In this document: piece by piece, positions 31,268 through 43,551 of the stretch | Position numbering within the stretch: the first letter of the stretch is position 1 | Layout: each line of letters starts with the position of its first letter | From: Candidatus Zipacnadia bacterium | Lineage (GTDB): Bacteria; Armatimonadota; Zipacnadia; Zipacnadales; UBA5352 | DNA: 43,551 bases | Reading direction: 5' to 3' | NCBI GenBank assembly: GCA_029821265.1 | Contig: JALGTR010000002.1 | Coordinates: 1-43,551, forward strand | Translations under genes and position numbers: made by a program | The notes under the pieces: model-generated | Told to the model about the DNA's origin: nothing | The model's database searches: none | The model's input: only the letters and a program-made list of their open reading frames with translations

Positions 31268-34153
31268 ATGGCCGACAAAACCACAATCATCATCGAAGGC
31301 AAGGACAAGGCCTCGGCGGTCTTCAAGAAGATCGCCCAGGCATACGCGTCCATGGAGTCGAAGGTCTCCAAGAGCAGTATGGCTGGCGCGGGCATGATGG
31401 GCGCGGTCATGGGCCTGCCCGGGATGATCCTTGGCGTGATGGGCACGTCGCTCAAGATCGTCACCGGCGGCATGAGCGCTATCCTCAACGTCGCCACCAA
31501 GACCATCGGCCTCGTGGTCGGCGTGGTGCGCGGTGCGGCGAGTGCCGTGCTGGCCGTCGTGTCTGGCGTCGTGCGCACGATCACGTCGATCGTCGGCGCG
31601 CTTGTGGGGGTTGCCACGCGCATCGCGGGAGTGATCGTGGGCATCGTGGCCAAGGCGACGCTCGCGGTCGGCGCGGCCGCGGCCGCGATGTTCGCGGCCA
31701 TCGTCTACCAGGGCGTCAAGTTCGAGCGGCAGATGGCGGAGGTATGGACGCTCGTCTCCGAGCAGGGGCAGGGCGAGTTCGCCAAGCTCAAGAGCGGCGT
31801 GATCTCGATCTTCCGCGACCTGCCCACGAGCTTGACCGGCCTGACCAGGGGACTCTACGACACGATCAGCGCCGGCATCACCAACGCCGACGACGCGCTC
31901 ACCGTGATGCGCGAGGTGAGCAAGGCGGCCATCGCTGGCGTGTCCGACGCCGGCACGATGGGCAGCGCCTTCATGACCGTGATGCAGGGCTTCAAGATCC
32001 ACGCGTCGAAGGCCAAGGACATCTCCGACGCCTTCTTCGCCACGATCAAGCAGGGCCGCCTCGTGGCCAACGACCTCGCCCAGGGGCTCGGGTTCGTCGC
32101 GGGCATGGCCGGCAACATGGGCATCAAGTATCGCGAGGCGCTCGCTGCCATCGCGGTGGCCACCCGCACGTTGCGACCCGAGATGGCCTTCGTCGGCATG
32201 GCGCAGTTCCTCCAGGCGCTCATCAAGCCCGCGGACGCCGCGGCCAAGGCCATCGAGCGCATGGGCCTGCGCTTCTGGAAGGTCGGCAAGAACGGCAAGA
32301 AGACGTTCGTCGGCTTGAAGAACGCCATCGATCAGATCATCAAGCTCAAGCTCGACCCCACCCAGGTCGCGGAGCTGTTCCCCGAGGCACGCGCCCAGCG
32401 CTTCGTGCTCGCGCTCATGGCGCAGCGCAAGGAATACAACCAGATCTTCGCGGACGTGAAGGGCGCGTCGGGCACCGCGAAGACCGCGTTCGACATCATC
32501 GCCAACACCGCGGGCGCCCAGATGCAGCTCGCGTGGAACAAGGTGCGTGCGGGCGGCCTGAGCGTATGGGAGGAGATCAAGAAGGCCGCGCTGCCCACGC
32601 TCAAGCTGATGAACGAGAGCATCGACAGGATCAGCGACGCGCTCGACGACGCGCTCGCCAGCAAGGCGTGGAAGGACTTCTCCGCGTCGGCGCAGACCTT
32701 CCTCGAGGGCGCGGCCAACGACGTGGTGCTGTGGCTCATGGATCTGCCCGGCCACATCGACACGGCCACCACGAAGCTCGCCGAGTGGACCAAGCCCGTG
32801 CGCGAGGCGGTTGACTACCTAAGCCGCATCGACCTCACCGCGACCGCGGCGAAATACGGCACGGCATGGGCCACCGCGCAGAAGAGCATCAGCGAGGGCG
32901 CGCAGCGCGTGCGCGACTGGCTCATCGACACCGCGGCCGCCGCGGCCAAGGCCATGCTCGGCATCGGCGTCTCGTTACTCATGGGCTTCCAAGAATCCCT
33001 GCCTCAGATCAACTCCATCCTCGCGGGCATCGCCGACCAGATCAACACCGTCGCTGCGTCGCTGCAGTGGGTGCTGTCGGCGGGGATCGGCGCGGAGATC
33101 GGGCATCAGAAGAACATCCAGCGAGACCAGATGGGCAAGGCCGATGCTGCCGAGAAGGGCAGCCCCGAATGGAAGGCCGCGTATAAGGCGTGGCGAGAGG
33201 CCGCACAGCGAGAGAAGGAGCTGACCGAGCAGCGCAAGAGGCTCGTCGAGGGCGGCGACATTATCGACTTCAAGCCCATCGACGTCACGGTCATCCCCCT
33301 CGCCCGCAAACTCAACGAACTCAAGAAGGGCGTCGACCAGAACGCCGCGGACCTCAAGAAGGGCAAGCTCCCCGAAGCGGTCGACGACCTCGCCAAGAAG
33401 ATCAAGGACGCGGCGAACAAGATCGCGCCGGTCATGCGGCCTCCCGCGGAAGCACCACCCGCCGCGCAGCCCGCCGCACCACCCGCGGATGATGCCCCCG
33501 CGGAGAAGCCCAAGCGCAAGCGCCGTCGCACGATCGCCGACGTCCTGCGCGACCGCAAGCGTGCCCGCATCGCCAAGCGCAAGGCGGAGCGCGAGGGCGG
33601 AGCGGGTCCCGAGCCCGCGATCGATGGCGGCGATGCTACCGAAGACCAGGGGGGAGCCCCTGCCGCTCAGCCACAACGCCGCAACCCTGCTCGCGATATC
33701 TTCACGGGCCGCGGTCGCAGGCGTCGACGCAAGCGCCGCCGACGCGACCCCCTCCGCTATGCGCGGAAGCGCCGCGGTGGCGCCGAGCGCGAGCCAGTCG
33801 AGTGGGAGGAGGTCAATGACCCCGAGACCGCGGCACGCGTGCGCGGTGAGATGGAAGAGCGCATGGGCGGCGGCGCCAAAGAACTCGCGCAGGACAAGGG
33901 CGCTGAGATGCAGCGCGCCACCGACGAGCGCCAGGCCGCGGCCGCGGAGAAGGCCGCCGCTATGGAGGAGTCCGTCGCGGCGGCGCAGGAGGAGGCCGCG
34001 ACCAACATGGAGCGCATGGCCGACGCCGCGGAGAAGAATGCCGAGCAAACCGAGAAGTTAGCCGCCACCGCCAAAGACCGCCTCGCGACCATCGAGGCGG
34101 CCTTGGCCAACGCCGAGTCGCAGATCGCTGCGCTCGCACAGCCGGGAGGCTAA
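31268..34153 (+). CDS. Tail tape measure protein
   Basis: A 961-residue protein from ATG 31268 after GAGGAAATC. The N-terminal ~180 residues are very hydrophobic (GLVVGVVRGAASAVLAVVSGV), then a TMP domain (about 180-430, GLTRGLYDTISAGIT, SEQGQGEFAKL), then coiled coil, proline-rich linker (PAAQPAAPPADD) and Arg-rich tracts (KRRRRKRR-like), and an Ala/Glu-rich C-terminal helix. Tape measures set tail length at about 0.15 nm per residue, so ~140 nm. Long reading frames upstream run through repeat 2 and are not the start. Confidence 0.92.
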   Translation: MADKTTIIIEGKDKASAVFKKIAQAYASMESKVSKSSMAGAGMMGAVMGLPGMILGVMGTSLKIVTGGMSAILNVATKTIGLVVGVVRGAASAVLAVVSGVVRTITSIVGALVGVATRIAGVIVGIVAKATLAVGAAAAAMFAAIVYQGVKFERQMAEVWTLVSEQGQGEFAKLKSGVISIFRDLPTSLTGLTRGLYDTISAGITNADDALTVMREVSKAAIAGVSDAGTMGSAFMTVMQGFKIHASKAKDISDAFFATIKQGRLVANDLAQGLGFVAGMAGNMGIKYREALAAIAVATRTLRPEMAFVGMAQFLQALIKPADAAAKAIERMGLRFWKVGKNGKKTFVGLKNAIDQIIKLKLDPTQVAELFPEARAQRFVLALMAQRKEYNQIFADVKGASGTAKTAFDIIANTAGAQMQLAWNKVRAGGLSVWEEIKKAALPTLKLMNESIDRISDALDDALASKAWKDFSASAQTFLEGAANDVVLWLMDLPGHIDTATTKLAEWTKPVREAVDYLSRIDLTATAAKYGTAWATAQKSISEGAQRVRDWLIDTAAAAAKAMLGIGVSLLMGFQESLPQINSILAGIADQINTVAASLQWVLSAGIGAEIGHQKNIQRDQMGKADAAEKGSPEWKAAYKAWREAAQREKELTEQRKRLVEGGDIIDFKPIDVTVIPLARKLNELKKGVDQNAADLKKGKLPEAVDDLAKKIKDAANKIAPVMRPPAEAPPAAQPAAPPADDAPAEKPKRKRRRTIADVLRDRKRARIAKRKAEREGGAGPEPAIDGGDATEDQGGAPAAQPQRRNPARDIFTGRGRRRRRKRRRRDPLRYARKRRGGAEREPVEWEEVNDPETAARVRGEMEERMGGGAKELAQDKGAEMQRATDERQAAAAEKAAAMEESVAAAQEEAATNMERMADAAEKNAEQTEKLAATAKDRLATIEAALANAESQIAALAQPGG

Positions 34154-34156
34154 CCC

Positions 34157-34945
34157 ATGCGCGGCGTGTTCGACGACGGCTCCTCAACGATCACCCTCGG
34201 CAGCGACTGCTACCTCGTCCCGAGCAGCATGTCCGAGCGCGTGCGCCACGCGCCGCTCAACCGCACGCAGGAGTTCATCTTCGACGTCGGCGGCGGCTAC
34301 TACAACCTCGTGGTCGCGGGCGAGATCGAGCGCCACAACCAGGGCGACGCGGAGTGGTGGCTCTACCAGAAGCTGCTCGCACTCGGCGCCAGCGGCCTCG
34401 GCGACCTCAGCGTCAACGGCCACAAGTTCCCCAACGCCATGTTCACCAGCGGCCGCGGCTACGTCAACGCGTTCAAGGCGGTCACCTACTGGTATCAGTT
34501 CGCCTGCTCGCTGCCCGAGCGGAGCGCGTCCCTCGCCGCGGGCGACAGCGCCGGCGCGGACGAGGCCGAGTATGCCGGCCGCGGCTCGTGGGACATCTAC
34601 CACCTCGCGGGCGAGCAGCTCGGCACGATGGGCGCGCTCGAGATCGCGGTGAGCCGGCCCGTCGAGATCAAACGCCTCACCCGATGCTATGGCGTGCGCA
34701 TCGAGGATCTGTCCCGCGGGCGGCAGGTGAGCCTGACCTACAGCGGCGATCACCACCACGACACCTACGCCGACCTCTGCGAGTGGTGCTGGCAGTTCCA
34801 AGCACGCATCGGCTACCAGGAGGCCACGCTCACCGGCTGTGGCAACACGTTCGACAACGTCTTCCTCCAGAGCATCACCCCCGAGACCGACGCGGACCGC
34901 AGGCAACTGCGGTTCACGGCCCAGATGATCCAATACGCAGCATGA
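34157..34945 (+). CDS. Distal tail protein, Dit-like (by position)
   Basis: A 262-residue beta protein between tape measure and the hub protein. Text such as GSDCYLVPSSMSERV, WWLYQKLLALGASGLGDLSV, VTYWYQFACSLPERS and RQLRFTAQMIQYAA suggests a strand-rich tail-tip protein that bridges tube and hub. No sure family match. It overlaps the 58-aa gene by ATGA. Confidence 0.6.
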   Translation: MRGVFDDGSSTITLGSDCYLVPSSMSERVRHAPLNRTQEFIFDVGGGYYNLVVAGEIERHNQGDAEWWLYQKLLALGASGLGDLSVNGHKFPNAMFTSGRGYVNAFKAVTYWYQFACSLPERSASLAAGDSAGADEAEYAGRGSWDIYHLAGEQLGTMGALEIAVSRPVEIKRLTRCYGVRIEDLSRGRQVSLTYSGDHHHDTYADLCEWCWQFQARIGYQEATLTGCGNTFDNVFLQSITPETDADRRQLRFTAQMIQYAA

Positions 34946-35118
34946 ACCGACGACGCACACCCATGATCAACGGCTACGAATACGACATGCTCACCACGTG
35001 GCGGCGGAACGCCCATAGCAACCGCGGGCGGTCCGACTGGGCCAAGCGCTCCTATCGCCGCCGCGTCCGCCGCTCCGAACGCACCGAGATCGAGCAAGCC
35101 CTCACCGACAGCGAGTAG
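34942..35118 (+). CDS. Small basic hypothetical protein, 58 aa
   Basis: ATG overlaps the preceding stop. Very Arg-rich (SYRRRVRRSERTEIEQ) with a helical tail. No known motif. The arrangement with full-length overlaps on both sides makes expression likely. Confidence 0.5.
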   Translation: MNRRRTPMINGYEYDMLTTWRRNAHSNRGRSDWAKRSYRRRVRRSERTEIEQALTDSE

Positions 35119-35121
35119 ACC

Positions 35122-39386
<4,265 letters not shown>

Positions 39387-39389
39387 CCC

Positions 39390-40190
39390 ATGCACATCAC
39401 CGCCATCTGCCCGACCTACGGACGCTTCGAGCTGCTGCGTGCAGCGGTGGGATGCTTCGTCACGCAGACGCACGCGGACCGCGACATGCTCATCCTCAAC
39501 GACGCGCCTGTGCCGATCGAGTGCGACGTGCCCGGCGTGCGGGTCATCAACAACACACACGACTTCGGCTCACTCGGCGGGAAGTATGCCCATATGCTGG
39601 ACGAGGCCGAGGGCGACGTGATCGCGCACTGGGAGGACGACGACCTCTATCTCCCGTGGCACCTCGCGTCCGCGGCCGAGGCGATGGACGAGCCCCGCCT
39701 CGCAACGAAAGGGGACACGATTCCGAATCGTGTCCCCTTCCCCGGCGTGGTCAAGCCCCGCCTGTCGTGGTGCGTGGTCTGGGATGGCGAGCGCTGGAAG
39801 CTCGGCGGCCGGACCAATGCGCTCTGCGAGGCCAGCACGGTCTACCACTTTGCCGCGTGGACTTACTGTGGGGGCTACCGACCCGAGCACTCGACCCACA
39901 GCCGCGCAACGCTGTTGCAGGCCGATAGCATGGGCATGCTGCGTCGCTACGACCCCCGGCCCTGCACGGGCTACGTCTTCTGTCGGCTGCACCCTGGCAT
40001 CCGACACGGCAGCGGCCTGCTCGACCGCCGCGACGGCAAGGCCATCTTCGAGGCGGGCAACAAGGACTTCGGCGACGGCCAGCCACTCACCCCCGTGTTC
40101 GACGACGGCCGGCTCGCGGCCTTCCGCGATGGCCTCAGCGCAAAACTCCCCCCTGAACAGGAGCGGCGCGTTGCATCCCAACTCGCGTAA
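39390..40190 (+). CDS. GT2-family glycosyltransferase (second)
   Basis: A 266-residue GT-A enzyme: TAICPTYGRFELLRAAV, LNDAP acidic loop, HDFGSLGGKYAHML and HWEDDDLYLP (the D-x-D-like EDDD). Starts 3 bases after the preceding gene. A palindrome codes residues 107-117 (KGDTIPNRVPF). The C-terminal part is Gly/Pro/Arg rich. Donor and acceptor unknown. Confidence 0.85.
   Translation: MHITAICPTYGRFELLRAAVGCFVTQTHADRDMLILNDAPVPIECDVPGVRVINNTHDFGSLGGKYAHMLDEAEGDVIAHWEDDDLYLPWHLASAAEAMDEPRLATKGDTIPNRVPFPGVVKPRLSWCVVWDGERWKLGGRTNALCEASTVYHFAAWTYCGGYRPEHSTHSRATLLQADSMGMLRRYDPRPCTGYVFCRLHPGIRHGSGLLDRRDGKAIFEAGNKDFGDGQPLTPVFDDGRLAAFRDGLSAKLPPEQERRVASQLA
39709..39739 (+). repeat. 31-base in-frame perfect palindrome
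   Basis: AAGGGGACACGATTC, C, GAATCGTGTCCCCTT: 15-bp arms around one base, read through in frame in the second GT2 gene. A third sequence family distinct from those at 38904 and 41803. Confidence 0.9.
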
Positions 40191-40644
40191 GCTCATGGCC
40201 GCGTTCGTGGCCACGTTGCCGCCGCCGCCCCTGCGCATCATCGACGTCGGCGCACAGAACGTCAACGGCGTCTACCGCGATCTGTTCGCCGGCTACGACT
40301 ACGTGGGGGCGGACATCTGCGCCGGCCGCAACGTGGATGTGGTCATGCACAGCCCCTACGACTGGCGTGTGGGCGCCGATTGGGACGTGGCGATCTCTGG
40401 CCAGTGCGTCGAGCACGTGCCCGACGTGGCCGCGTGGGCTCGCGAGTTCGGCGCCCTGTTGAGGCCAGGGGGATGGGCCTGCATTATCGCCCCGTGGAGG
40501 TGGGGCGAGCACCGTTACCCCGTCGATTGCTGGCGCGTCATGCCCGATGGCATGGCATGGATCATGGAGACGGCTGGACTGATCGCTGTCAAGACGCGTA
40601 TGGATCAAAACGACTGTATAGGCACCGCAAGGAGGTCATCGTGA
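40171..40644 (+). CDS. Small SAM-dependent methyltransferase, 157 aa
   Basis: TTG 40171 follows AGGAG at 6 bases, giving M-HPNSRKLM, the usual start of this family; ATG 40195 is the alternative. Motif RIIDVGAQNVNG, GADICAGRNVD, then WDVAISGQCVEHVPDV and LRPGGWACIIAP are class I methyltransferase hallmarks. It overlaps the GT2 gene and the radical SAM gene (GTGA), so it is part of the same operon. Confidence 0.8.
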   Translation: MHPNSRKLMAAFVATLPPPPLRIIDVGAQNVNGVYRDLFAGYDYVGADICAGRNVDVVMHSPYDWRVGADWDVAISGQCVEHVPDVAAWAREFGALLRPGGWACIIAPWRWGEHRYPVDCWRVMPDGMAWIMETAGLIAVKTRMDQNDCIGTARRSS

Positions 40645-42011
40645 GAATCTGCTTCATCAACCCGCCACGGCCGTGGCTCGTCAACCCCCACGCGCAAGCG
40701 CCCATCGGCATCCTCTACCTCGCTGCCGCGCTCGAGCGCGCCGGGCATGACGTGCGCATCGTCAACTGCGCTGGGCATCAGCAGGCCAGGCAACTCAACG
40801 TGGCCGATGTCTACTGCATCACCGGCACGTGGCTCGACGTGCCCCAGGTGAATGAGATCGCCGAGTTCCTGAAGGGCACGTTCGGTCGCTGCCGCATCCT
40901 CGTCGGCGGCCCCATCGCACTCTCGCCCGACGAGCTGAGCGACGATATCGACGTGATCGTGAGGGGAGAGGCCGAGGCGGACATCCTGTCCATTGTGGAC
41001 ATGGAGTCCATCCCATGCAGCGGCCTCTACACCTGCGAGCCCCCCGACGACCTCGACGCGCTCCCATTCCCGGCCCGCCACCTCTGGGCGGGGCCGTTTG
41101 GCGGGAACGTGTTCATCGGCGGCGAGAACTATTTCGGCGGCGGCTCGACCACCATCCTCAGCTCGCGGGGCTGCCCCTACGACTGCGCATTCTGCGCGTC
41201 GAGCGCGCTCGCGCCGCGCAAGGTGCGGTTCCGCTCGGCCGAGAGCGTGGTCGAGGAGATGGAGCAGTGCGTCGTCGACTTCGGCGTGCGCCAGTTCCGC
41301 TTCTCCGACGAGAACTTCAACGCATGCCTCCATCGTGTCGAGGCGCTGTGCGATGCGATCATGTCCAGCAAGATCCTCGGCCACGGCGACGGCGTGGCCT
41401 GGCGAGCGTCCATCGCGGTGCGGCCGATCAACGTTGGGACGTTCGACTACATGGCCGACGCCGGCTGCAAGGAGGTCTCCATCGGCGTCGAGTCGGCCGA
41501 CTCCGCGGTGCTCGAACTGATCTGCCCGGCCAAGCTCAAGAGCCCCAACGGCGCGGTCAAAGCGCTCGCCATGGCCACGAGCGCCGGCCTCAAGACCCGT
41601 GCCCTGATGATGGTCGGCACGCCCGGCGAGAACGCGGACACGGCCCGCCTCAACATCGACTTCATGCATGACATCTGTAACACGCTGCCAGGCCCCTGGT
41701 CAACAGAGCGTGCCCTCTGCGACGCGCTCGCGGTGACCGTCTTCACCCCCATGCCTGGCAGCGACATCTACAACCATCCCGAGCGCTACGGCTGTCGCAT
41801 CCGTGGAGCCCAGCCGCCCTCGGCTGGGGAAGCGGACACAGTCGGGGGCGACTGTGCTCCACGCCGCTCCGTTTGCCTCTACGGCCCCGACGGCGCGCAC
41901 GCGCTCGAGCCCACCATCGAACTCGACGACTTCCCCCTCGACGCCCTCCGCCAGTCCATGCGCACCCAAGTCGCCGCGGCCGAGGCCACCGGCAAGATCG
42001 GGAGAGGCTGA
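40641..42011 (+). CDS. B12-binding-type radical SAM enzyme
   Basis: GTG 40641 follows GGAGG and overlaps the previous stop. 456 residues: N-terminal Rossmann-like B12 domain style (RICFINPPRPW, PIGILYLAAALERAGHDVRI; ILVGGP), then RGCPYDCAFC (C178, C182, C185) for the 4Fe-4S cluster, KEVSIGVESAD and the C-terminal TPMPGSDIY. Such enzymes do methylation or ring-rearrangement on inert carbons, often in sugar or natural-product pathways. Residues ~388-408 come from a palindromic repeat (copy 3), in a loop before the C-terminal helix. Confidence 0.88.
   Translation: MRICFINPPRPWLVNPHAQAPIGILYLAAALERAGHDVRIVNCAGHQQARQLNVADVYCITGTWLDVPQVNEIAEFLKGTFGRCRILVGGPIALSPDELSDDIDVIVRGEAEADILSIVDMESIPCSGLYTCEPPDDLDALPFPARHLWAGPFGGNVFIGGENYFGGGSTTILSSRGCPYDCAFCASSALAPRKVRFRSAESVVEEMEQCVVDFGVRQFRFSDENFNACLHRVEALCDAIMSSKILGHGDGVAWRASIAVRPINVGTFDYMADAGCKEVSIGVESADSAVLELICPAKLKSPNGAVKALAMATSAGLKTRALMMVGTPGENADTARLNIDFMHDICNTLPGPWSTERALCDALAVTVFTPMPGSDIYNHPERYGCRIRGAQPPSAGEADTVGGDCAPRRSVCLYGPDGAHALEPTIELDDFPLDALRQSMRTQVAAAEATGKIGRG
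41803..41862 (-). repeat. Double-hairpin palindromic repeat, copy 3, in frame
   Basis: The third copy, inverted relative to copies 1 and 2: GTGGAGC, CCCAGCCG/CGGCTGGG, CACAGTCG/CGACTGTG, GCTCCAC. It is 60 bases long and adds about 20 codons without a stop or frame change to the radical SAM gene. Confidence 0.9.
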
Positions 42012-43279
42012 TGCCCAACGCCCCCAAGCCCACCTGGCAATCCCCATGCGGCCGCGCAACGCTCTACCACGGCGACTGCCTGGAGATCATGCCCAGCCTC
42101 CCAGAGGCGAGCGCCGATGCGGTCGTCACCGACCCGCCGTATGGGCTGGGCTTCATGGGCGCGGCGTGGGACCACAGCGTGCCGGGCGTGCCGTTCTGGG
42201 AGGCGGCGTTGCGCGTAGCCAAGCCGGGCGCGCACCTACTCGCGTTCGGCGGCACGCGGACGTTCCATCGCCTGGCCGTGGCCATCGAGGACGCGGGCTG
42301 GGAGTTGCGGGACTGCGTGATGTGGGTCTACGGCACGGGCTTCCCGAAGAGCCACGACGTGAGCAAGGCGATTGACAAGGCCGCGGGCGCGGAGCGGGAG
42401 CAGTGGCAGGGCTGGGGCACCGCGCTCAAGCCGGCATGGGAGCCCATCATCGTGGCCCGCAAGCCGCTCGACGGCACGGTCGCGGCCAACGTGCTCGCAC
42501 ACGGCACGGGCGGCATCAACGTGGACGCGTGCAGGGTGGAGGTGGACGCAGCGGATGCAAAGGCCTGGTCGGGCCGAGCGCAAGCGCCTTCGAGTGTGGG
42601 CATGAAGAACATATCCAGTGAGGTTTATGGTGAGGGCTTCAAGCGCAACTATGCTGGCCCCGAGCGCGGCCGCTGGCCTGCGAATCTGATCCACGACGGC
42701 AGCGACGAGGTCGTGGGGCTGTTTCCGAAGCAGAAGTCGCCAGGCAACTACAAATCAAAGACAACAAGCGTTCCAGGGCAGAACGGGACGATGGGCAAAT
42801 GGCCCACGAAAAAGGAGCGCCATTATGGTCATGGCGACTCCGGCTCCGCGGCCCGCTTCTTCTACTGCGCCAAGGCGAGCAAGGCTGACCGCGACGAGGG
42901 ATGCGAGGGGTTGGAGGAGCATAATTCTCAACGACTTCGGCTTCCTGCACAAGAGTCCATAGATCACGATGGTAGGCCCCATCAGACAAGTGGTGCAGAG
43001 CGATACCGACCCCGCCGCAACACCCATCCCACCGTCAAGCCCACCGCGCTCATGCGCTACCTCTGCCGGCTCGTCACGCCGCCAGGGGGCCTGATCCTCG
43101 ATCCGTTCATGGGCTCGAGCTCGACCGGCAAGGGCGCGGGCCTCGAGGGATTCCGTTTCGTCGGCATCGAACTCGACCCCGAGGACAAGGGCTTCCTCGA
43201 CATCGCCCGCGCCCGCATCACCCACGCCATCGCCCAGCGCACCGCCGACATGCCCGTATCCCAGGAGGCCTCAGGATGA
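42011..43279 (+). CDS. DNA methyltransferase, beta class (N4/N6)
   Basis: A 422-residue enzyme. The catalytic motif TDPPYGLGF (about 38-46) is near the N-terminus and the SAM motif LDPFMGSSSTGKGA with HPTVKPTALM before it is near the C-terminus, the beta order of N4-cytosine/N6-adenine methyltransferases. The middle 150 residues hold a target-recognition domain. It stands where Mu has mom, the anti-restriction DNA modification gene, beside the right end. Starts with TGATG overlap. Confidence 0.92.
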   Translation: MPNAPKPTWQSPCGRATLYHGDCLEIMPSLPEASADAVVTDPPYGLGFMGAAWDHSVPGVPFWEAALRVAKPGAHLLAFGGTRTFHRLAVAIEDAGWELRDCVMWVYGTGFPKSHDVSKAIDKAAGAEREQWQGWGTALKPAWEPIIVARKPLDGTVAANVLAHGTGGINVDACRVEVDAADAKAWSGRAQAPSSVGMKNISSEVYGEGFKRNYAGPERGRWPANLIHDGSDEVVGLFPKQKSPGNYKSKTTSVPGQNGTMGKWPTKKERHYGHGDSGSAARFFYCAKASKADRDEGCEGLEEHNSQRLRLPAQESIDHDGRPHQTSGAERYRPRRNTHPTVKPTALMRYLCRLVTPPGGLILDPFMGSSSTGKGAGLEGFRFVGIELDPEDKGFLDIARARITHAIAQRTADMPVSQEASG

Positions 43280-43347
43280 TCACCTGCCACCTCTACGTCT
43301 CAGCCGGTATCGTGGGCAGCGGTAGGCCATTGCGCCTGGTCCCTTGA
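43276..43347 (+). CDS. Tiny ORF at the right end, 23 aa
   Basis: ATG overlaps the methyltransferase stop (ATGA) and AGGAGG stands 7 bases upstream, so it can be translated. MITCHLYVS then Gly/Arg/Leu residues; no known match. It could be a remnant of a longer gene cut off during end exchange. Confidence 0.3.
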   Translation: MITCHLYVSAGIVGSGRPLRLVP

Positions 43348-43416
43348 TCCGCTATGCTACCCTCGCCGAGCCACCCCAACTGGCACGCCATTTGAAACCC
43401 CCTCAAAACGGGAATA

Positions 43417-43470
43417 TCGCGACCCACTTATGTCGCTGTTCCTGCCCCGAAAATCGCGCTTGCTCCGACA
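43417..43470. promoter_or_regulatory. Right-end transposase sites and probable terminus
   Basis: TCGCGACCCACTTAT (43417-43431) is the exact inverse of 37-51. A second, degenerate site CCGAAAATCGCG (43447-43458) matches the outer left site. Reading inward from 43470 the strand begins TGTCGGAGC, comparable with the left CGGACAC (bases 2-8). CA at 43469-43470 is the usual Mu-type end. Confidence 0.65.
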
Positions 43471-43551
43471 GTGTGCGAGCTTGCCATCGACGAGTTCCTC
43501 CGCGCCGCCGTTGAGCGCGATGTTGTCTTGCGCGATGGCAGACGCGGCCAG
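43471..43551 (+). pseudogene. Host coding sequence next to the right end
   Basis: The frame starting GTG TGC GAG is open to the window end and codes CELAIDEFLRAAVERDVVLR, a plausible protein segment. It is also open upstream through the phage end back to 43396, as expected where an element sits inside a host gene. The host gene is not identified. Confidence 0.4.

Overview
The window is essentially one complete Mu-like transposable phage, probably an integrated prophage, from a GC-rich bacterium. The first 51 bases and bases 43417-43470 carry matching inverted end sequences: a perfect 15-bp inverted repeat plus an outer degenerate site on each side. The last ~80 bases look like interrupted host coding sequence. 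A lipoprotein in the lysis region fits a Gram-negative envelope. Several families of perfect palindromes are scattered through the phage; from memory, unchecked here, they resemble dispersed palindromes in environmental Planctomycetota/Verrucomicrobiota-type genomes. The host cannot be named from the sequence alone.

Layout. 0.1-1.6 kb: leftward operon with an S24-type repressor and two accessory genes. 1.7-13.4 kb: rightward early operon from a strong promoter: Ner/Cro-like regulator, small membrane proteins, an ASCH protein, a MuA-type DDE transposase, a nucleotidase-like HAD protein, a Dam-type methyltransferase, a MuB-type ATPase, a glutaredoxin-like protein, a phage DnaB helicase, a PAPS-reductase-like enzyme, Gam, a gp16-like protein and a small HTH protein. 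13.4-14.5 kb: a promoter/hairpin leader, lipoprotein and small membrane proteins (probable lysis functions), and an HU/IHF-like protein. 14.5-27.2 kb: head and neck genes in Mu order (terminase subunits, portal, morphogenesis protein, gpG-like, protease/scaffold, decoration protein, capsid), then a tRNA, a LamG protein, neck genes and the tail tube. 27.3-31.2 kb: an inserted glycan/methylation block. 31.3-38.4 kb: tape measure, distal tail protein and a 1082-residue tail hub protein with two Gly/Ser/Thr-rich repeat arrays. 38.4-42.0 kb: a second block with two GT2 enzymes, a methyltransferase and a radical SAM enzyme. 42.0-43.3 kb: a DNA methyltransferase where Mu carries mom.

No tail sheath is seen, so the virion is probably a transposable siphovirus with a tail of roughly 0.14 micrometre. 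The most interesting features are (1) a mucin-like tail protein followed at once by glycosyltransferases, one with a GalNAc-transferase-like DxH signature, suggesting the phage glycosylates its own tail; (2) a 10-A slippery run that would join the portal to the morphogenesis protein by a -1 shift; (3) different palindromic repeat families lying in frame inside phage genes; (4) a DnaB helicase beside a MuB-type ATPase; (5) a CAT-anticodon tRNA in the head gene cluster.
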